DNA of 64,000 nucleotides from Chlorops oryzae (Eukaryota > Arthropoda > Insecta > Diptera > Chloropidae). Both the position numbers and the translations under genes were made by a program. The notes under the pieces were generated by a model. It made no database searches. It saw only the letters and a list, made by a program, of their open reading frames with translations, and had not been told where the DNA came from. The stretch's first letter is position 1, and every line of letters starts with the position of its first letter. The stretch spans positions 51,375,783 to 51,439,782 of the forward strand of contig CM035806.1 in the NCBI GenBank assembly GCA_020466095.1. The letters are read 5' to 3'. Shown here in pieces: positions 24,623-36,990 of the stretch.

Positions 24623-24784
24623 TAAGCAAAAGTTTAAATAAAAATATGTTGAAAAAGGTATATAAAAACCATTGTTATAACCGGTATTACTAGGCAACTT
24701 TCCATGGTTGCAGATCTGCAAAATGTTGTTTATAAAAAAAAAATATTTGATTTTGAAAAACGGTCGAATTTTTGTGTGGCAAAA

Positions 24785-25450
24785 AGTGCAACCTTGAGTG
24801 GACCATCCGAAGAAAATTAACAAAAAAAAAACGGTCGAAAGTCCAAAAAACCCACATAACTTCAAAAGTATTTGAACTGAGCATCGGATTCAGTTTCACT
24901 ATCCGAGCCACAATGTTTTCATGTAAAAAAAAACCCTTGATACTGATGCACTACTCGACGACATGCCCAAACGATATTTAAAAATCAACAAAAACGTTAA
25001 TAGAGCCCATAAAACTATTTAACACTGTTCCAAAGTTTATTTATATCCACACACACAAACATTCAAAATTTTTATTAAGAATGAAAAATTTTGACGCTCC
25101 ACTCAAGGTTGCAAGCAGTGGTCCACTCAAGGTGAATCATGCGATTTCAAGTGAGCTACCAAAACCTGTTCTAACATCTACTTAAATTTCCAAATGATTT
25201 CAATGCCCGAACTAAAAAGAAATGTAAGTACTTCTTAAGTTTACCAAGTCGTTCTTGGCACTACTCGTAGCTACTACTTTTATGAAGCGCACGCTTTTAA
25301 ACAACACGTATGCTCAGCTGGAAACTTTATAAATTACTGTTGACGTTTGCAGTGAAGTTGGCTGTGATGTTAGTTTGACATTTCAACTGTCACAACATAG
25401 TAAACATTCAATTGGTCCACTCTAAGTGACAATACACTTGAGGTGACCTT
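24785..25450. repeat. Cluster of CCTTGAGTGGACC words in both orientations
   Basis: CCTTGAGTGGACC (24793), CTCCACTCAAGGTTGC (25097), GGTCCACTCAAGG (25119) and the palindrome GGTCCACTC...CACTTGAGGTGACC (25413-25449) recur. This could be one more word-filled element, but no ends were found. Confidence 0.4.
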
Positions 25451-25588
25451 ACCCTATAGTTTTTCATCAAGAAATAACTTAATTTTTCGTTTTTTTTTTT
25501 ATCAGAAACCATATCATCTATCGTATGTGATAATGTGGAGTTAATTGATAGTAGTGTCAAATTATCTAAATTTTCTAACTTTTCCTTG

Positions 25589-25797
25589 ACATCCTGCCGT
25601 GCCGTAGTTGGTTGAGATGTCAATTTACTAAGCGAGAGGCTCTGGGTTCAACTCCCAGCTGAGGTCGCTGGATGTTTGTGTCGATGTTTTTAATTCCGTA
25701 TCTCTTTGTTTTCCCATTTTTCGTGGCATCACAACGGGCCCATGTGAGGCCTAAGTGTGTCACGCATGGTGCCAGCCAAACTAACCTAACCTAATCA
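25589..25797 (+). mobile_element. tRNA-derived SINE, second family
   Basis: The head TGCCGTAGTTGGTTGAG acts as A box and GGGTTCAACTCCC as B box. The 3' part reads GGCATCACAACGGG, GGCCTAAGTGTGTCACG and ends ACTAACCTAACCTAA. The flanks share TTTCCTT(G/A)A, a probable target duplication. Its 3' part resembles that of the LINE ending near 17430. Confidence 0.8.
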
Positions 25798-25882
25798 AAT
25801 TTTTCCTTAATATTTAGTTATAAGAAAAAATTACCTGAGGCGCGTGTTTGTTTCTGTTTCGATTAAAATTTTCGTTTCGAAA

Positions 25883-25962
25883 AGCTAAAAATTTGTATAA
25901 AAGTTTCGACAATTTGGGGGATATCCAAACGAAAAACTTTAACCGGACAGTAGCAAATGGGA
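25883..25962 (-). mobile_element. Partial copy of the 50761 MITE
   Basis: CTTTAACCGGACAGTAGCAA and GGGGGATATCC correspond, on the opposite strand, to the inner and tip sequence of 50761-50885. The other tip is lost. Confidence 0.65.
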
Positions 25963-27056
25963 CTGAGGCTATTTGAATTTATTTGATAATTTTTTTTTTT
26001 GTTTTTTTTTTTTTCTTTCTTTTAATACCTTAATCGCTTCAATTGAGAATTATGAAACGTTTTAGCAATTGGAAAAGTCTACTGTAATTGAACATTGCAG
26101 TGAAAGCCCGCATTTATGTTGTCTTTGAAATGAAAATTCAAAATATTTAATCAATTCCATTGACGACTCATCGAAATCAATGAGAATATGAGAGTAGAAG
26201 TCTCGATTCGTAGTTTAGAAACCGCAATCTCTCTGCTTTGAAATACACGAAACCATTTATATCATTAGAAAATTTACTTAAAGGGATCGATCTCATCATA
26301 CAGGGCATTTATTGCGACCCGCACTTACTGTTGAACTGCTGCTCCTGCTGCTGCCCTTGCTGCTGCATAGCTGCATTGCTATATACCTACGCTTTGGCCA
26401 CAGATAACCAGCAAAGTTTCGCTCAACCATCCATCTACTTACTTGTGTCTAGTCGGCTTTTGTAACTGACGACGACGATTGCTTGCTACGTTGTCTCTCG
26501 GTCTGTCTCTACGTCGAACTGACAGACTGACTGGCCGAACGACTGAGCAACTGAGCAACTGAACAACTGAGCGAGCGACCGTCTTGCCAATAAGTTTAAA
26601 TTATGTTTCGGAAAATTATGCATGCACACCACCATCGAAGTTGCACTAATTCACATTTGATGTTCGATGAATGCGTTTGGTCAATGAGGTTATCCCCCGC
26701 TGCAAGGCAAGCCATAAGATTCCGATTGTCCAGCAAGTAAGCAAGCAAGCAGGCAACCAAGCAACCAAGCAAGTAAGCAAGCCAGTCAGCCACTCAGCCA
26801 TCCAGCCGGCCTGTCCTGGCCTGGCTTGGCCTGGCCTATACTATGCAGAGTATTAAGTGAAAGAGAGAGAGAGAGAGAGAATCATACAAGCAGCAAGCTG
26901 TAAAAAAGGAAAGCAGCAAAATCGACAACAACATTAACTAGTCAACCAGCCAGAGGCAGTCTCAGTCGCAGTGTCGTAGACGCAGCGATAGTCTCATAGT
27001 CTCAAAGACTTCAGTTGAAGTTTTCCTTCTGACATTATTCCCGCTACATTACTCCA

Positions 27057-27093
<37 letters not shown>

Positions 27094-28539
27094 CCATCTC
27101 TCTGCTTTCCCTTCTCGCGTCCCGCGTGTTGCGTCTCGCTTCTCACCCCACTCCACCCCTTCCGAAACCGCCTTCTCTTCTTTATTCTCCTCTCAAATCC
27201 TCGCTTCTTGGCTCACCTCGATTTTATCGTTCTTAGACTATAGACTCGGGTCTTTCGGCTGGCAGTGGCTATCTGTTTGGCTAGAAAGTACCTTTGCAAT
27301 TAGTAACACCGTCTCATGTTGTTGCGCTGTCGAATTTGTTGCGGTGGGTCATCGGCATAACTAAAAAGCTCACTTGCCGCCTTCCTGCTGCCTACCTGCG
27401 CCTGCCTACATGCCTATTGCCTATTGCTGCCATCATGCTGCTGCTGCATACAGAGTACACTGTATGCTATATGGCTGCACCATTTTTGGACAGCATCTAT
27501 TAGGCGTCTTGGAATTCGCAACATCATTATAAAATTAGTCGATAACGGCTTCAGTGCAAGTCATCAAACATTTTTACAGTTAGACATTTGTCAGTATTTG
27601 CTTACGATCGCCCGATGCTTTCCATATTGTTGTTGGTACTCCTTATTCAAAGTGGCTCGTTTACCCGTTCGTCAGAGCGCCAGAGCGCCAGAGCGCCAGA
27701 GCGTCTGAGAGTCAGTTCGGCAGTGCATCGGTTTTCGATTGGCCTTTGGCAAAAGAAACCAGTTGAGAAATGGTTTTTTATGTCAATTTTTTTTATTTAA
27801 TTTTTTTATGTACAATATATATTTTTTTAGTTGATTTTTCATTATAATTTCTGTGCTTGGTAATTTTCTCCTCATCATTTGATTTCGCCTTATTTCGCTG
27901 AGTTTGCTTCTGTCGCTCCTTGGATTGTCATTCTTTGAGAGATTCATCACGCGCCCTGCAGGCAGGCGTTGCATTGCATTTTTCGCTATTGCCAGAGAGC
28001 GCAGCACATCCCTCCCCTCCCCCTACCCCTCCACCAACTCGGCCTGCATTCAGAGCGCGATTCTTGTTTTGTAACAACTTTTAATTTAAAGCTTCACGTC
28101 TGGAGTAATTCTAAGACCAAAGCAGAAAAAGTATGATTTCGATCAGTAACTATCATGTTAACCATTATTCATATAGTCGAAATGAGTGAGGATTTTATTT
28201 TGAAGAAGCAGAAGCGGTTGCACTTATTTATGTTTACCTTTGGAAGAGTCCATGTCGACATTTAATAACAAACTTTTTTGCTATCCTTTCTTCTACATAG
28301 TAGGAGAAAGAGGTGCAAATCTGACACCTTTCTAAATATGACCCCGTCTGTAATATGCGAATGCAAAGGCTTTGGATGATTTTTTCGAACCAGTTGAACA
28401 CATCGTATGCTTTTGATTTTCAAACCAATTTTTCAACATTTTTAATTCATAGCTAAGATAAAAAATTTTGACATTTCAAATTCGTATCTCAAAGTTATAA
28501 CTTTTCTGTTTTAATGAAAAAACTCGGTAATTAAGTCTA
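25963..28539. other. Stretch without gene, with degenerate short repeats
   Basis: GACTGA/CAACTGAG units (26505-26575), AAGCAAGC/CAACCAAG units (26735-26790), a CT-rich block (27050-27260) and GCCAGAGC units (27675-27705). The look is that of fly intron or regulatory DNA, but no exon was recognised. Confidence 0.5.
27057..27090. repeat. (CT)n microsatellite
   Basis: CT run of about 32 bp in a C/T-rich stretch (27010-27260). Confidence 0.9.
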
Positions 28540-29054
28540 ATCATAACTAGAGCTCGGATTTTGAATATTTTTAATTTTTTTTAATTATTTGAATATTTTT
28601 AATTTTTTGAATATTTTTAATTTTTGAATTTTTTGAATTTTTTGAATTTTTTTTGTATTTAACTGTGCTTTTTGAATATTCGAGTCACTGAAGTAGGCTT
28701 TTTTTTAAATTTTACAATTCAACATTTTAATAGAATCGAACTAATTTTTTCAAAATGCCTAAAGAGGGGATACTTATTCAAAAGTGGCTTCGTGCCATAA
28801 ACAACAAGTTTTTGGTCGTTGTTGAAGACCTTATATATTGAACGATAAAGCGTACAAATCGGAGGTACGTTGATAGCATTAACTGCAAACTAGCTACATT
28901 AAATTAAAAATTTGAATATACAATATATGTATGTACATAGGTTTAGAGAATTTGCTTGCGAGGCAAATGTCATTTGAGAATCGAAAGTTGGATCGAAGGC
29001 CGATTTGCATTATTTGGAATGCAAAAGAACGCCTAATCCAGCGTAAGTAGCACC

Positions 29055-29385
29055 CATTTTTTTTCCATTTTTAAAACTTCCCTCCCCTAGGGGCCATAAA
29101 ATATTTTTAAAATTTCCCCCACAGTAGCCCTCCAGCAATGTAGAACCCAGTATTTGCCCCCATTTCCAAATTTATATCACCCCTAGGGGTCCAAAAATCT
29201 AATTAAAATATAATGCTGAACCTCTGGGGTTTTCCCCCTTGTTTTTACCAATTTTAAATACACCACCCCCGGGGTCCTAAATACTAGATTTACAAATTAT
29301 AAAGGCATTAACCTCGAAAATACTGCCCCACTTTTTTACCATTTTCACACTACTGAGTCCCCAGGGGCCCCACAAATGTAATTTA
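29055..29385 (+). repeat. Four diverged tandem units with CCCCTAGGGG cores
   Basis: CCCCTAGGGGCC, CCCCTAGGGGTCC, CCCCCGGGGTCC and CCCCAGGGGCCCC follow each other at intervals of about 85-110 bp, each after a TTTTT.CCATTTT-like stretch. They lie within the 28548-31279 element. Confidence 0.6.
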
Positions 29386-30848
29386 AAAAAATGCAAATAA
29401 ATGTCAGAAAAAAAATCCATAAATAAAAATTACAAATCTTTAAGGCAAATACAGAAATGATGTTTTGTTTTAATATTATTATTTACATTTTTTTTAATGA
29501 TTTGGTCACCAAGCCAAAGCTTAACAAAAATTTCATAAAGCAACTATTATGTTATGAGCTATACTTAAATGTTTTTTCTATATTTGAATGCAAAAATTTT
29601 TTTTTTTTCATATATTTGGTTTTTATTGCATGTATTCGCTTTCGCAGTGCTTCTGGCTTGCATGCATCTCAGAATCATACGCCTGAGAGCGTTCATGATT
29701 TTTGTATTCAGAAGAAATCTCCTCCGCTACCGTCACAACTCGCGATTGAGGCGATTTGTTGAACAACTTTATTTCTTCTCTGCGTATAGAAGCAGAAAGA
29801 TATTCAATAACTTCATTTACAGTATTAATATAATATAGATTATTAAAACAAACTACCTATTTAGTTTACCTTTAGGTCATTCGCATTTAATACAACTGCA
29901 TCCTTTTCCTAGGAAAAAGTGCAATCTGGACATTAATAACCAGTGTATTATGCAGCTGGAGTTTTTGAACAGTTGAAAAATGTTTGTTTAAACATTTCAC
30001 ATAATTCATACTAGAAATTTTGACTTTATGACCAATTTAATTTGTTAATAAAAAATGTATAGCATAGAATAGAGGGATTATTTTAATTTTTTAATAAATA
30101 TTTGCCATAATACAGCACAATTGCGAAATAATTTTTGCCGACAATTGAATCTTTTATAAATTTGGTAGATTTTTCATTGACATTTACCCTTCGGATTAGG
30201 TTAATTTTCTGGATTTATGTTCACAAAGCTTTTTTTTAATTTATTTTACACTATGGACTTTTAGGAAATGAATAATTTTTAAAACTATTTGGTTATACCT
30301 TAAATCAAAGTAGGTTTCTTCATTTTCATTAAAAATCATACATGTTCTTGATTTGAATCTAGCTAATATAAGTTATACGTATTTGTTGTATACAAATTCA
30401 ATGAAAGCATAATTCACTATTTGAAATGCTCAAATAATTTAATATTTGCTTTCATAGTAATAATTACAAATCAAATACATTTGTGCAGCCTTAGTACATA
30501 TCTATATGTCCTATGCCTAGATGAACTGTGAAAAAAAGTCCCTTATCGAACAGCACCTTTCAACTAAAAATCATTCAAACAAACATTTGATAAAAAAAAA
30601 ACCTAAAACCAGTGACGCGTTGGGGTAGTTCCAAATTTTATTATCGAAGTTTGTTACTGGGTTAGCTTTTTTCGCTTTTCTATAGGAAACTGGGTGGTTT
30701 GCAGCTAGTTTTAGCAGCTAACCCAGTCGAGATACCCCAGTAAGTGTCTATAAACAGCTAGATGTTGGGCTCTGAGAATGATCCTTAGAAAAATTGGTAG
30801 ATTATGCCGAATACGGAAGCCAAATCTTCGGTCGGACACTAGTGCATA

Positions 30849-30904
30849 TCGCACATCCTCTTCTAAGGTGACACAACTCAAAATTTCTTAGAAGAGGGTG
30901 TGCG
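30849..30904. other. Strong hairpin
   Basis: CGCACATCCTCTTCTAAG and CTTAGAAGAGGGTGTGCG form an 18-bp stem with about one mismatch and a loop of about 20 bases. It lies inside the 28548-31279 element. Function unknown. Confidence 0.6.
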
Positions 30905-31689
30905 CTATGGAAGAGCATGGGGGTTCAAATTCAGAATGATTGACTATAACAAGTTTATAGTAGGTGGCGAAAATGGACATGATCCGGTAATTGCCACGCC
31001 TACAAATGGTAGTTGTTCTCGATTTATTACGGAATAAAAGACTGGGAAGCCGCGTATACCATAGCCGGACCGACCTTAGCTCTCTTAATAGGGTTTTTTT
31101 TCGCTTGTTTCGAAAAATTGTTAAATTTTTCGAATATTTTGGAATTTTTGACACTTGAATGTTTTGCATTTTTTTGAATTTTTTGAATATTTTGAATTTT
31201 TTGCTTTTTTTTAATATTTTTGAATATTTTTTTGATTTTTTTTTTTTCATTTTTTTACATATTCAAAATCCGAGCTCTACTCATAACATTTAAGGTGTAC
31301 GATAAAAGTGTTCAGGGGTTTTAATGGAAAAATAAAAAATAAAAAATTAGGTTTGATTAGACCCAACTTCATGAAAGCCCACTGAGAAGAAACATTTTTT
31401 TATTGGAATGGGATCTGCAAGCTATTTGAGAAAACTAACCAGTCGAGCAACAAAATGCGCTTCATATCTATGAATTTCGTTCAATATTTTGGGCACTATA
31501 GGTCAATAGATAAGCGCAATACTGATTTCAAAATTTCAACAGTTTTGCATTGAAAAATCCACATAATTTTGAAAAAACCCCGTTATTCCAGCTCTGGCTG
31601 TCTTAAATAAACGAAGAGATTTCTAAGAATATCTCAAAACAAAGAAAATAAAAATCCGATAAGTGGTTCATGTTTTTTTTTTTTTAGTT

Positions 31690-32135
31690 GGTTTGGCAAA
31701 TTTTGAGTAGCGGCTCCTTTGTCTTTATGAAACGAACCTTTTGCCGCGCCCACTTTTTCAGATGTTGAAAATTATATTTAATGTCTTTAAGTATGTTCCA
31801 CTATCGAATCTCATCAAAATATTCCAAAACCTCCGGTCTTAGAGCCGTTTTTTTGTGATTTTAAAAACAGACCGTAGTATTGGGGGCAGAAATAAAAATA
31901 TGATCTGATCCATCAATCCAATTCTCGAACTTAATCTTGGTCATGTCCCTGCCAATACGTATACCAAGTTTCTTCCAGATAGTTCTACTCCTTCGATAAG
32001 AAAACTCCAAACAGACAGTATGGACATGGACATGGCTAGATCGAAGCTTCTATTGACACTGATCATTCTAAATATATTTTGTATGTTCCATCTCGAATGG
32101 TAGGCGTAGGCACAAATACAATATACCCCTGGGTA
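31690..32135 (-). mobile_element. Helentron (INE-1-like) copy H4, diverged
   Basis: Read on the minus strand it has GGGTATATTG, ATGATCAGTGTCAATAGAAG, TCTAGCCATGTCCATG, TTATCGAAGGAGTAGAAC and ACTACGGTCTG in the same order as H2. Divergence is higher than in H1-H3 and the microsatellite is short, so this is an older copy. The 3' boundary is uncertain. Confidence 0.75.
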
Positions 32136-34467
32136 TTTGTTTTGTTTTGATGAGCCCCTTTCAGTTAAGCCATTACCCACTACGACTGACAGAGATTTCC
32201 AATAACCCTACAGTCATTCGTTCTGCTCTCCAACTACTCCTCGACTAGTCACAATTATACCAGGAATGCTCACTTTTAATTTGTTTTAACATTGTGAGCT
32301 ATCATTGAAAAAAAAAAACCACTCCCACATTCAACTGTTGCACGAGTAGATCTCCTGTGGTCCCAATAGTGCCAGATCAAATTTTTCATTTACACTTCTT
32401 CTAGACCACTTATTGCTATTCAAGGTCTAGCCAATAACATATACATAAGTACATAAAATACTAAACATTTTGACTGGTCATATGCTGAGCAACCTAAGAG
32501 TGGTCCTTTTTTTTATCGTAAGTTGGCCTCTCTTCATTACTGCATGCAAACCAGAAGACTAGTCTCTTGCCACAAGCAGGATAACAAGATGTTACGTAAA
32601 AATGTGATTATCACAAATATAAGGATGAAGGACAGAGACTATAGACGTCACTCGCCAAAGTCTTTGAGACAAAGCTGTGCTGTATTATTGTTTGAATGTC
32701 CTTTAGTTTAAAAATCCTTAGAATTCAGCAATTCCAATACAGCGGATTTGAACTCACACTTATTGATTCAAGAGTTTTCGCTTCAAGTAATTTAGCTAAT
32801 TCGTACAGCTACTTTGAATCATCTATAGCTACAGAACTCTTCGCTGCTCGGCTGCGCACAATGCACTGCCATCATGAATTGACGCATGAGCTTAATGCAG
32901 AATCCGGCACACAACCTGGAGGAGGTCGAATATAAGCCTCCAACGACCAAACCAAATAAGCATAACCATTTGTACCGAAGAAATATCCAATAATGATGAT
33001 GGGTCATAAATGAATACATGAACGAATTGCCTCCAAAACGGACACTCTCCGCCGCAATATACTTATTGCAGATCGTTGCTGCCTACGACGGCCACGTCCA
33101 TTCGGGATGGGACCGGACGGGACGCGATGGGACGGGTCGGGACGTTGGTCTTTTCTAGAGTATCGAAACTCGTTGCTAATGTTGTTGCCGTTGCTAATGT
33201 TGTTGTTGTCGTGTTTGGTACCAAAATTAAATTCCGCTTGAATGGTAATGATAATTACTAATGACCGAACAGTGCACGAAGATGACGGAGAGAGTCAGAG
33301 CCAGAAGACGGAGCAATGGATACACAATCGTACATATCATGCATATATGCATATGTGCGTGTATATACATACATGTATGTAAGATGTGTGCGTGTGTGTT
33401 TTTGTGTGCATACATATGGAAAAACGAATGTGCCTGAGGCATTAACATTCAGTTGAAGTTGACAGCATAAAGTCCACGCCGCTGCTGTTCACTGTTTGGC
33501 TCTTGGCTGTTGGTTGTTGGTTGTTGCCTGGTGGTTGCCTCTGCTGGCGTCAGCAGTTGTCGTTGCAAACATTAAGATAATTTGTCGAGCAACAAAATAC
33601 AAACGTCGTCGTCGTCGTCATCGTCGCCGCCGCCGCCACCGCCGCCGAAGTTGCTGAAGTGGCCAAAGTCGTCGTAGTCAGTCGTCTTCATCGTCGTCGT
33701 TCGATTGCATTGGGTTGCGGTATGGTGGAGGGGGGTGGGGGAGGTAGGTGGTTGGAGGCCCGCATTCTGCTTAGCTATTTGGCCATTTTCCAATTGAGTA
33801 CAGTAGGCGAAGAAGGCGGTGGCTTAAGCTCGTTGCTCATTAATATAAATCGTGATTATGAGGCGAAACGTTGCAAGCGCGAAAAAGTGTTTTGCTACAA
33901 TTGCCTCTCCTAACTTGACTAAAATTGAGTGTCATGCAATGACAGAGGGAGGGGGAGGCCGGTCAAAATGTTATTTGCGAGGAGTGCATGTAAATAGTTA
34001 TACCGCATGCCCTAATCTACTAGTTATTATTGCCACTCTTTCTAGAGCAACATGCATGCATCTCGGCTAGATGCAGATAATGGTCATAATAATAATCGTC
34101 GTTCTTTCTTTTTTTTCTTCATTTATTTTTATTTGATTTTTTTTCTTACACGTTTGCTGTCATTTGCTTGCTCTAAAGACGGTGTACTTAAGATTTTTCC
34201 AGCAAGCCAAGAGCAACAAAATTAATTCTAGACATCAAGGCACGTATGTACGTGAAAGCATGTAAATGTGAACATTAACCCGAAAGAAATTCATTTTATA
34301 AGGGTCATATTGTGGCTATTGAATTGTAAAAATCCTCTGCAATGGTCAAAATTAATGTTAAAATTAATCAGGCACGCAGTCTTTTTAGTTGTCACACTCA
34401 CCTTCACCAATCCTTTTATTATACTTTTAAATTTTTTTTATTTATTGAATTTTTTATTTGCCGCACT
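32136..34467. other. Stretch without recognised gene
   Basis: Includes GGGAC units near 33100-33145, GTTGCT units, ATACATAC units near 33360 and the GTC/GCC run. Frames here are short and unconvincing. Confidence 0.5.
33604..33648. repeat. (GTC)n/(GCC)n microsatellite
   Basis: GTC units pass into GCC units over about 45 bp. Confidence 0.9.
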
Positions 34468-34608
34468 TTTTATACCCGACACACTCTGTGTCGAGGGTAT
34501 ATTGCGTTTGTTTGGTTGTGTGTAACACCCAGAACCAGTCGAGATAGACCATACAAAATGTATATAGAAATGATCAGCGTCACCAGGAGATTCGATTTAG
34601 AAATGTCC

Positions 34609-34650
<42 letters not shown>

Positions 34651-35344
34651 ATACAGTTATCTTATCGAAGGAGTTGAGCTATCTTGACAAAATTTGGTAT
34701 GCGTGCTCACGGGGACATGAGTAAGAACAAGTTCGAGAATGGACCCGATCGGACCATTTTTAGGGGTACCTCCAGTACTAGGGTCTGTTATGAAAATCAC
34801 AAAAACTGCTCTAAAACCTGAGTTTTTCAAGATATTTTGATGAAACTTGGTATTTGAACATGTTTAAAGGCAAGTAATATGATTTCAAAAAATTTGAAAA
34901 GTGGGCGTGGCGTAAGGGCGTTTTTCGAAAATTGTCTCCTACACCCGAAATACAAATGGGACTTGAACGAAACTTGGCACGTATGCTTCCTTGATAGCCA
35001 GTAAGGTCCTCCCCAAAAATCGATAGAACCATTATTAAGGGTACCTCTAGTACTAGGGTCTGTCACAAAAATCCCAAAAATGCCTCAAAAGCGGACTTTA
35101 TTGAAATATTTCAATGAAACTTAGAATTTAAGCGTATATATAGGGGTCCGATTAGAATCCCCAAAAAATTGAAAAATTGGGCGTGGCAAATGGGCGGTTT
35201 TTATAAAGAAATTAAACAAAAGTCGGTATATGGGGCCCCTAATGGCCTTAAACAACTCCTGATATTAAAAATTATTCGAACATAAGTGTCTGTGTCGGGT
35301 ATTCTATTGTCAGGCTCGCCTGACTATAACACCCTTACTTGTTT
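34468..35344 (+). mobile_element. Helentron (INE-1/DINE-1-like), near full length, copy H2
   Basis: The 5' tip TATACCCGACACA and its partner TGTGTCGGGTATT near the 3' end form the sub-terminal inverted repeats typical of Helentrons. At the 5' end a palindrome (34471-34501) folds with a CGACACA stem. A (GTCT)n microsatellite follows at 34608-34650. The 3' end has a hairpin GTCAGGC-TC-GCCTGAC and the ending ACACCCTTACTTGTTT. This order matches the INE-1 layout: 5' block, microsatellite, body, 3' stem-loop. It is non-autonomous; the short frames inside are not genes. The body also holds GTGGGCGTGGC blocks and the recurring phrase AGTACTAGGGTCTG. Confidence 0.88.
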
Positions 35345-35764
35345 AATTTATTATTATTTAAAAAATTTTATATAATATAATATAAGTTTTTAAGTTTATT
35401 CAGTTTTTTTTTGTTTTTTTTTTATTAATTCAAAAAAAGTTTTTTATTTTTTATTTAAAAAATTTTTTATTTATCGTACTTAATATTTTAATTTCTTATG
35501 GATTTTTGATTTTTTATTTTATTTATTATTTTAGTGTTTTATTTTTTCTTTTTTTTAAATTTAAAAATATTTTTTAATGTTTTTGTTTATTTTTGTACAG
35601 TTCTTTTTAATATACATATTCCTTTTTTAAATTTTTTGAAATTTTGTTGTTTTTATTTTTTTTTTGTTAGAGTTTGTAATTTTTTATTGTTTCAATTTTT
35701 TAAAATCTGTTTTATTTTATTATTATTTCTTAATCTTTTTATTTATTTATTTTTTTTTTTTTTT

Positions 35765-35970
35765 GTGGCTCTGGGATAGCGTACGGGATGCGTGCTATGC
35801 TCTTGATCCCAGGGTCCGAGGTCCGAGGTCTGATTCCGGGTAACGGCGAAAAGGAGTGTAATGTTCCAAGCCTGGCACTGATTTTTCAAAAAATCGCTTG
35901 TTAGGGGCACACTACATAAAAATATACGGCCTAAGTGGCAGCATACATACATACATACATACATACATAC
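35765..35970 (+). mobile_element. tRNA-derived SINE, second copy of the 21694 family
   Basis: It matches the 21694-21948 copy from GTGGCTCTGGGATAGCGTA through AGTGTAATGTTCCAAGCC to CGGCCTAAGTGGCAG, then ends in (CATA)n. The B-box region holds a small duplication (GAGGTCCGAGGTC). Target duplication is not clear because the left flank is a T run. Confidence 0.85.
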
Positions 35971-36135
35971 ATGCTTTTCCTAATCATTCTTATGTATTTT
36001 GTTTAACACTCCCACTATAAAGCTTGGCTGGGTGGATGTAAATAGATAATACAGACTGAATGCCACTGTTATTTTTTACCAAAATTTGATGTAGTATAAT
36101 TTTATTTAGCACACAGCAAAGACGCTACCTACATA

Positions 36136-36338
36136 TGGGCATTTCCAAATGGACGCGACACTTTAATGAGCAATTTTAAGCTCTGAATTCAGGTACGCGG
36201 TAAATAGTACTTTTGCTTCTCAATACCTTCGTGCAGCTTATGCTAACTTTTATATTTTTCAAAGTTTCTATGCAGTCCCGAATGCTAATCAGCTATATAC
36301 GGACGCGAAAAAAAGTTTACTTTTTCTGGAAATGCCCA
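36136..36338. mobile_element. MITE with TGGGCATTTCC tips
   Basis: TGGGCATTTCCA is inverted at the right end (GGAAATGCCCA), with GGACGCG shared further in. TA flanks both sides (36134-36135, 36339-36340). Length is 203 bp. Confidence 0.72.
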
Positions 36339-36529
36339 TATATGGTTACACGTAGGTCAAATTTCTTACAGACAGTGAAATCTCTCATAATTGAACGCTC
36401 ACATATAAAGGTATATAAATTCGTTGTCTTAATGGATTTCAAACAATGTCTGCTCGCAAGGACGAATTGAAATCAGAAAGGGGATAATCAGCATTCTAAA
36501 TTTTATAAGAATGGCCACGAATGGTGATA

Positions 36530-36990
36530 TGGCAGAATAATGAATACCGAATAATCGGTAATTCTGTCAGACGAAACGCCGAATAATCGGCACCAAATAG
36601 ATGATCGTCTACCAGGGGCGTAGCCAGAGAAAGGCTGCTTTGGTAGTGTTTATATAGGCCACCACCAAAAACCCATAAAATCCAAAAATTTAATATATAT
36701 ATAGAATAAAAGAAAAATTCTAAGAATTTTGGCACTAACATTTTTTCAAAAAACTGATTAAAACTAGTCTAGTTAGGGTCTAGTTCCAAACTGGTCACTT
36801 CATTTGAAAGTTGTTTTTTTTTTTATTAGTGTATTCGATATTTTTTTTTTTAACCGATCATTTCAGTATGTTTGAACAATATGACATGTACTTTTTTCAT
36901 GGTTTCATGGTATTCGGCCCAAAAGTTGGCATTATTCGACAGAATATCGTATACCGGAATAAGTGGCGGAAATATCGAACAGTAGCCAAA
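36530..36990. repeat. GAATAATCGG-word region split by another repeat
   Basis: CCGAATAATCGG, GCCGAATAATCGGC and, to the right, GGCATTATTCGAC and GTATTCGGCC occur in both orientations around the 36690 repeat. Ends are not defined. Confidence 0.35.
36690..36815. repeat. Half copy of the 44010 palindrome
   Basis: GAAAAATTCTAAGAATTTTG, TTTTTTCAAAAAACTGATTA and TAGTTCCAAACTGGTC match the left arm of the repeat at 44010-44200. Confidence 0.6.

Larger units (their letters stand above)
28548..31279. mobile_element. 2.7-kb hAT-like element with GAATATTTTT arms
   Basis: TAGAGCTCGGATTTTGAATA is inverted at the ends. The flanks ATCATAAC (28540-28547) and CTCATAAC (31280-31287) match at seven of eight bases, as expected of a hAT duplication. 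The arms continue as (GAATATTTTT)n-like low-complexity sequence of about 120-180 bp. No transposase could be recognised in the interior. Confidence 0.7.

Noticed and set aside
34811..35066. Frames of 73-79 codons inside Helentron H2
   Set aside because: They lie in the non-coding body of a non-autonomous rolling-circle element and are not kept in H1 or H3.
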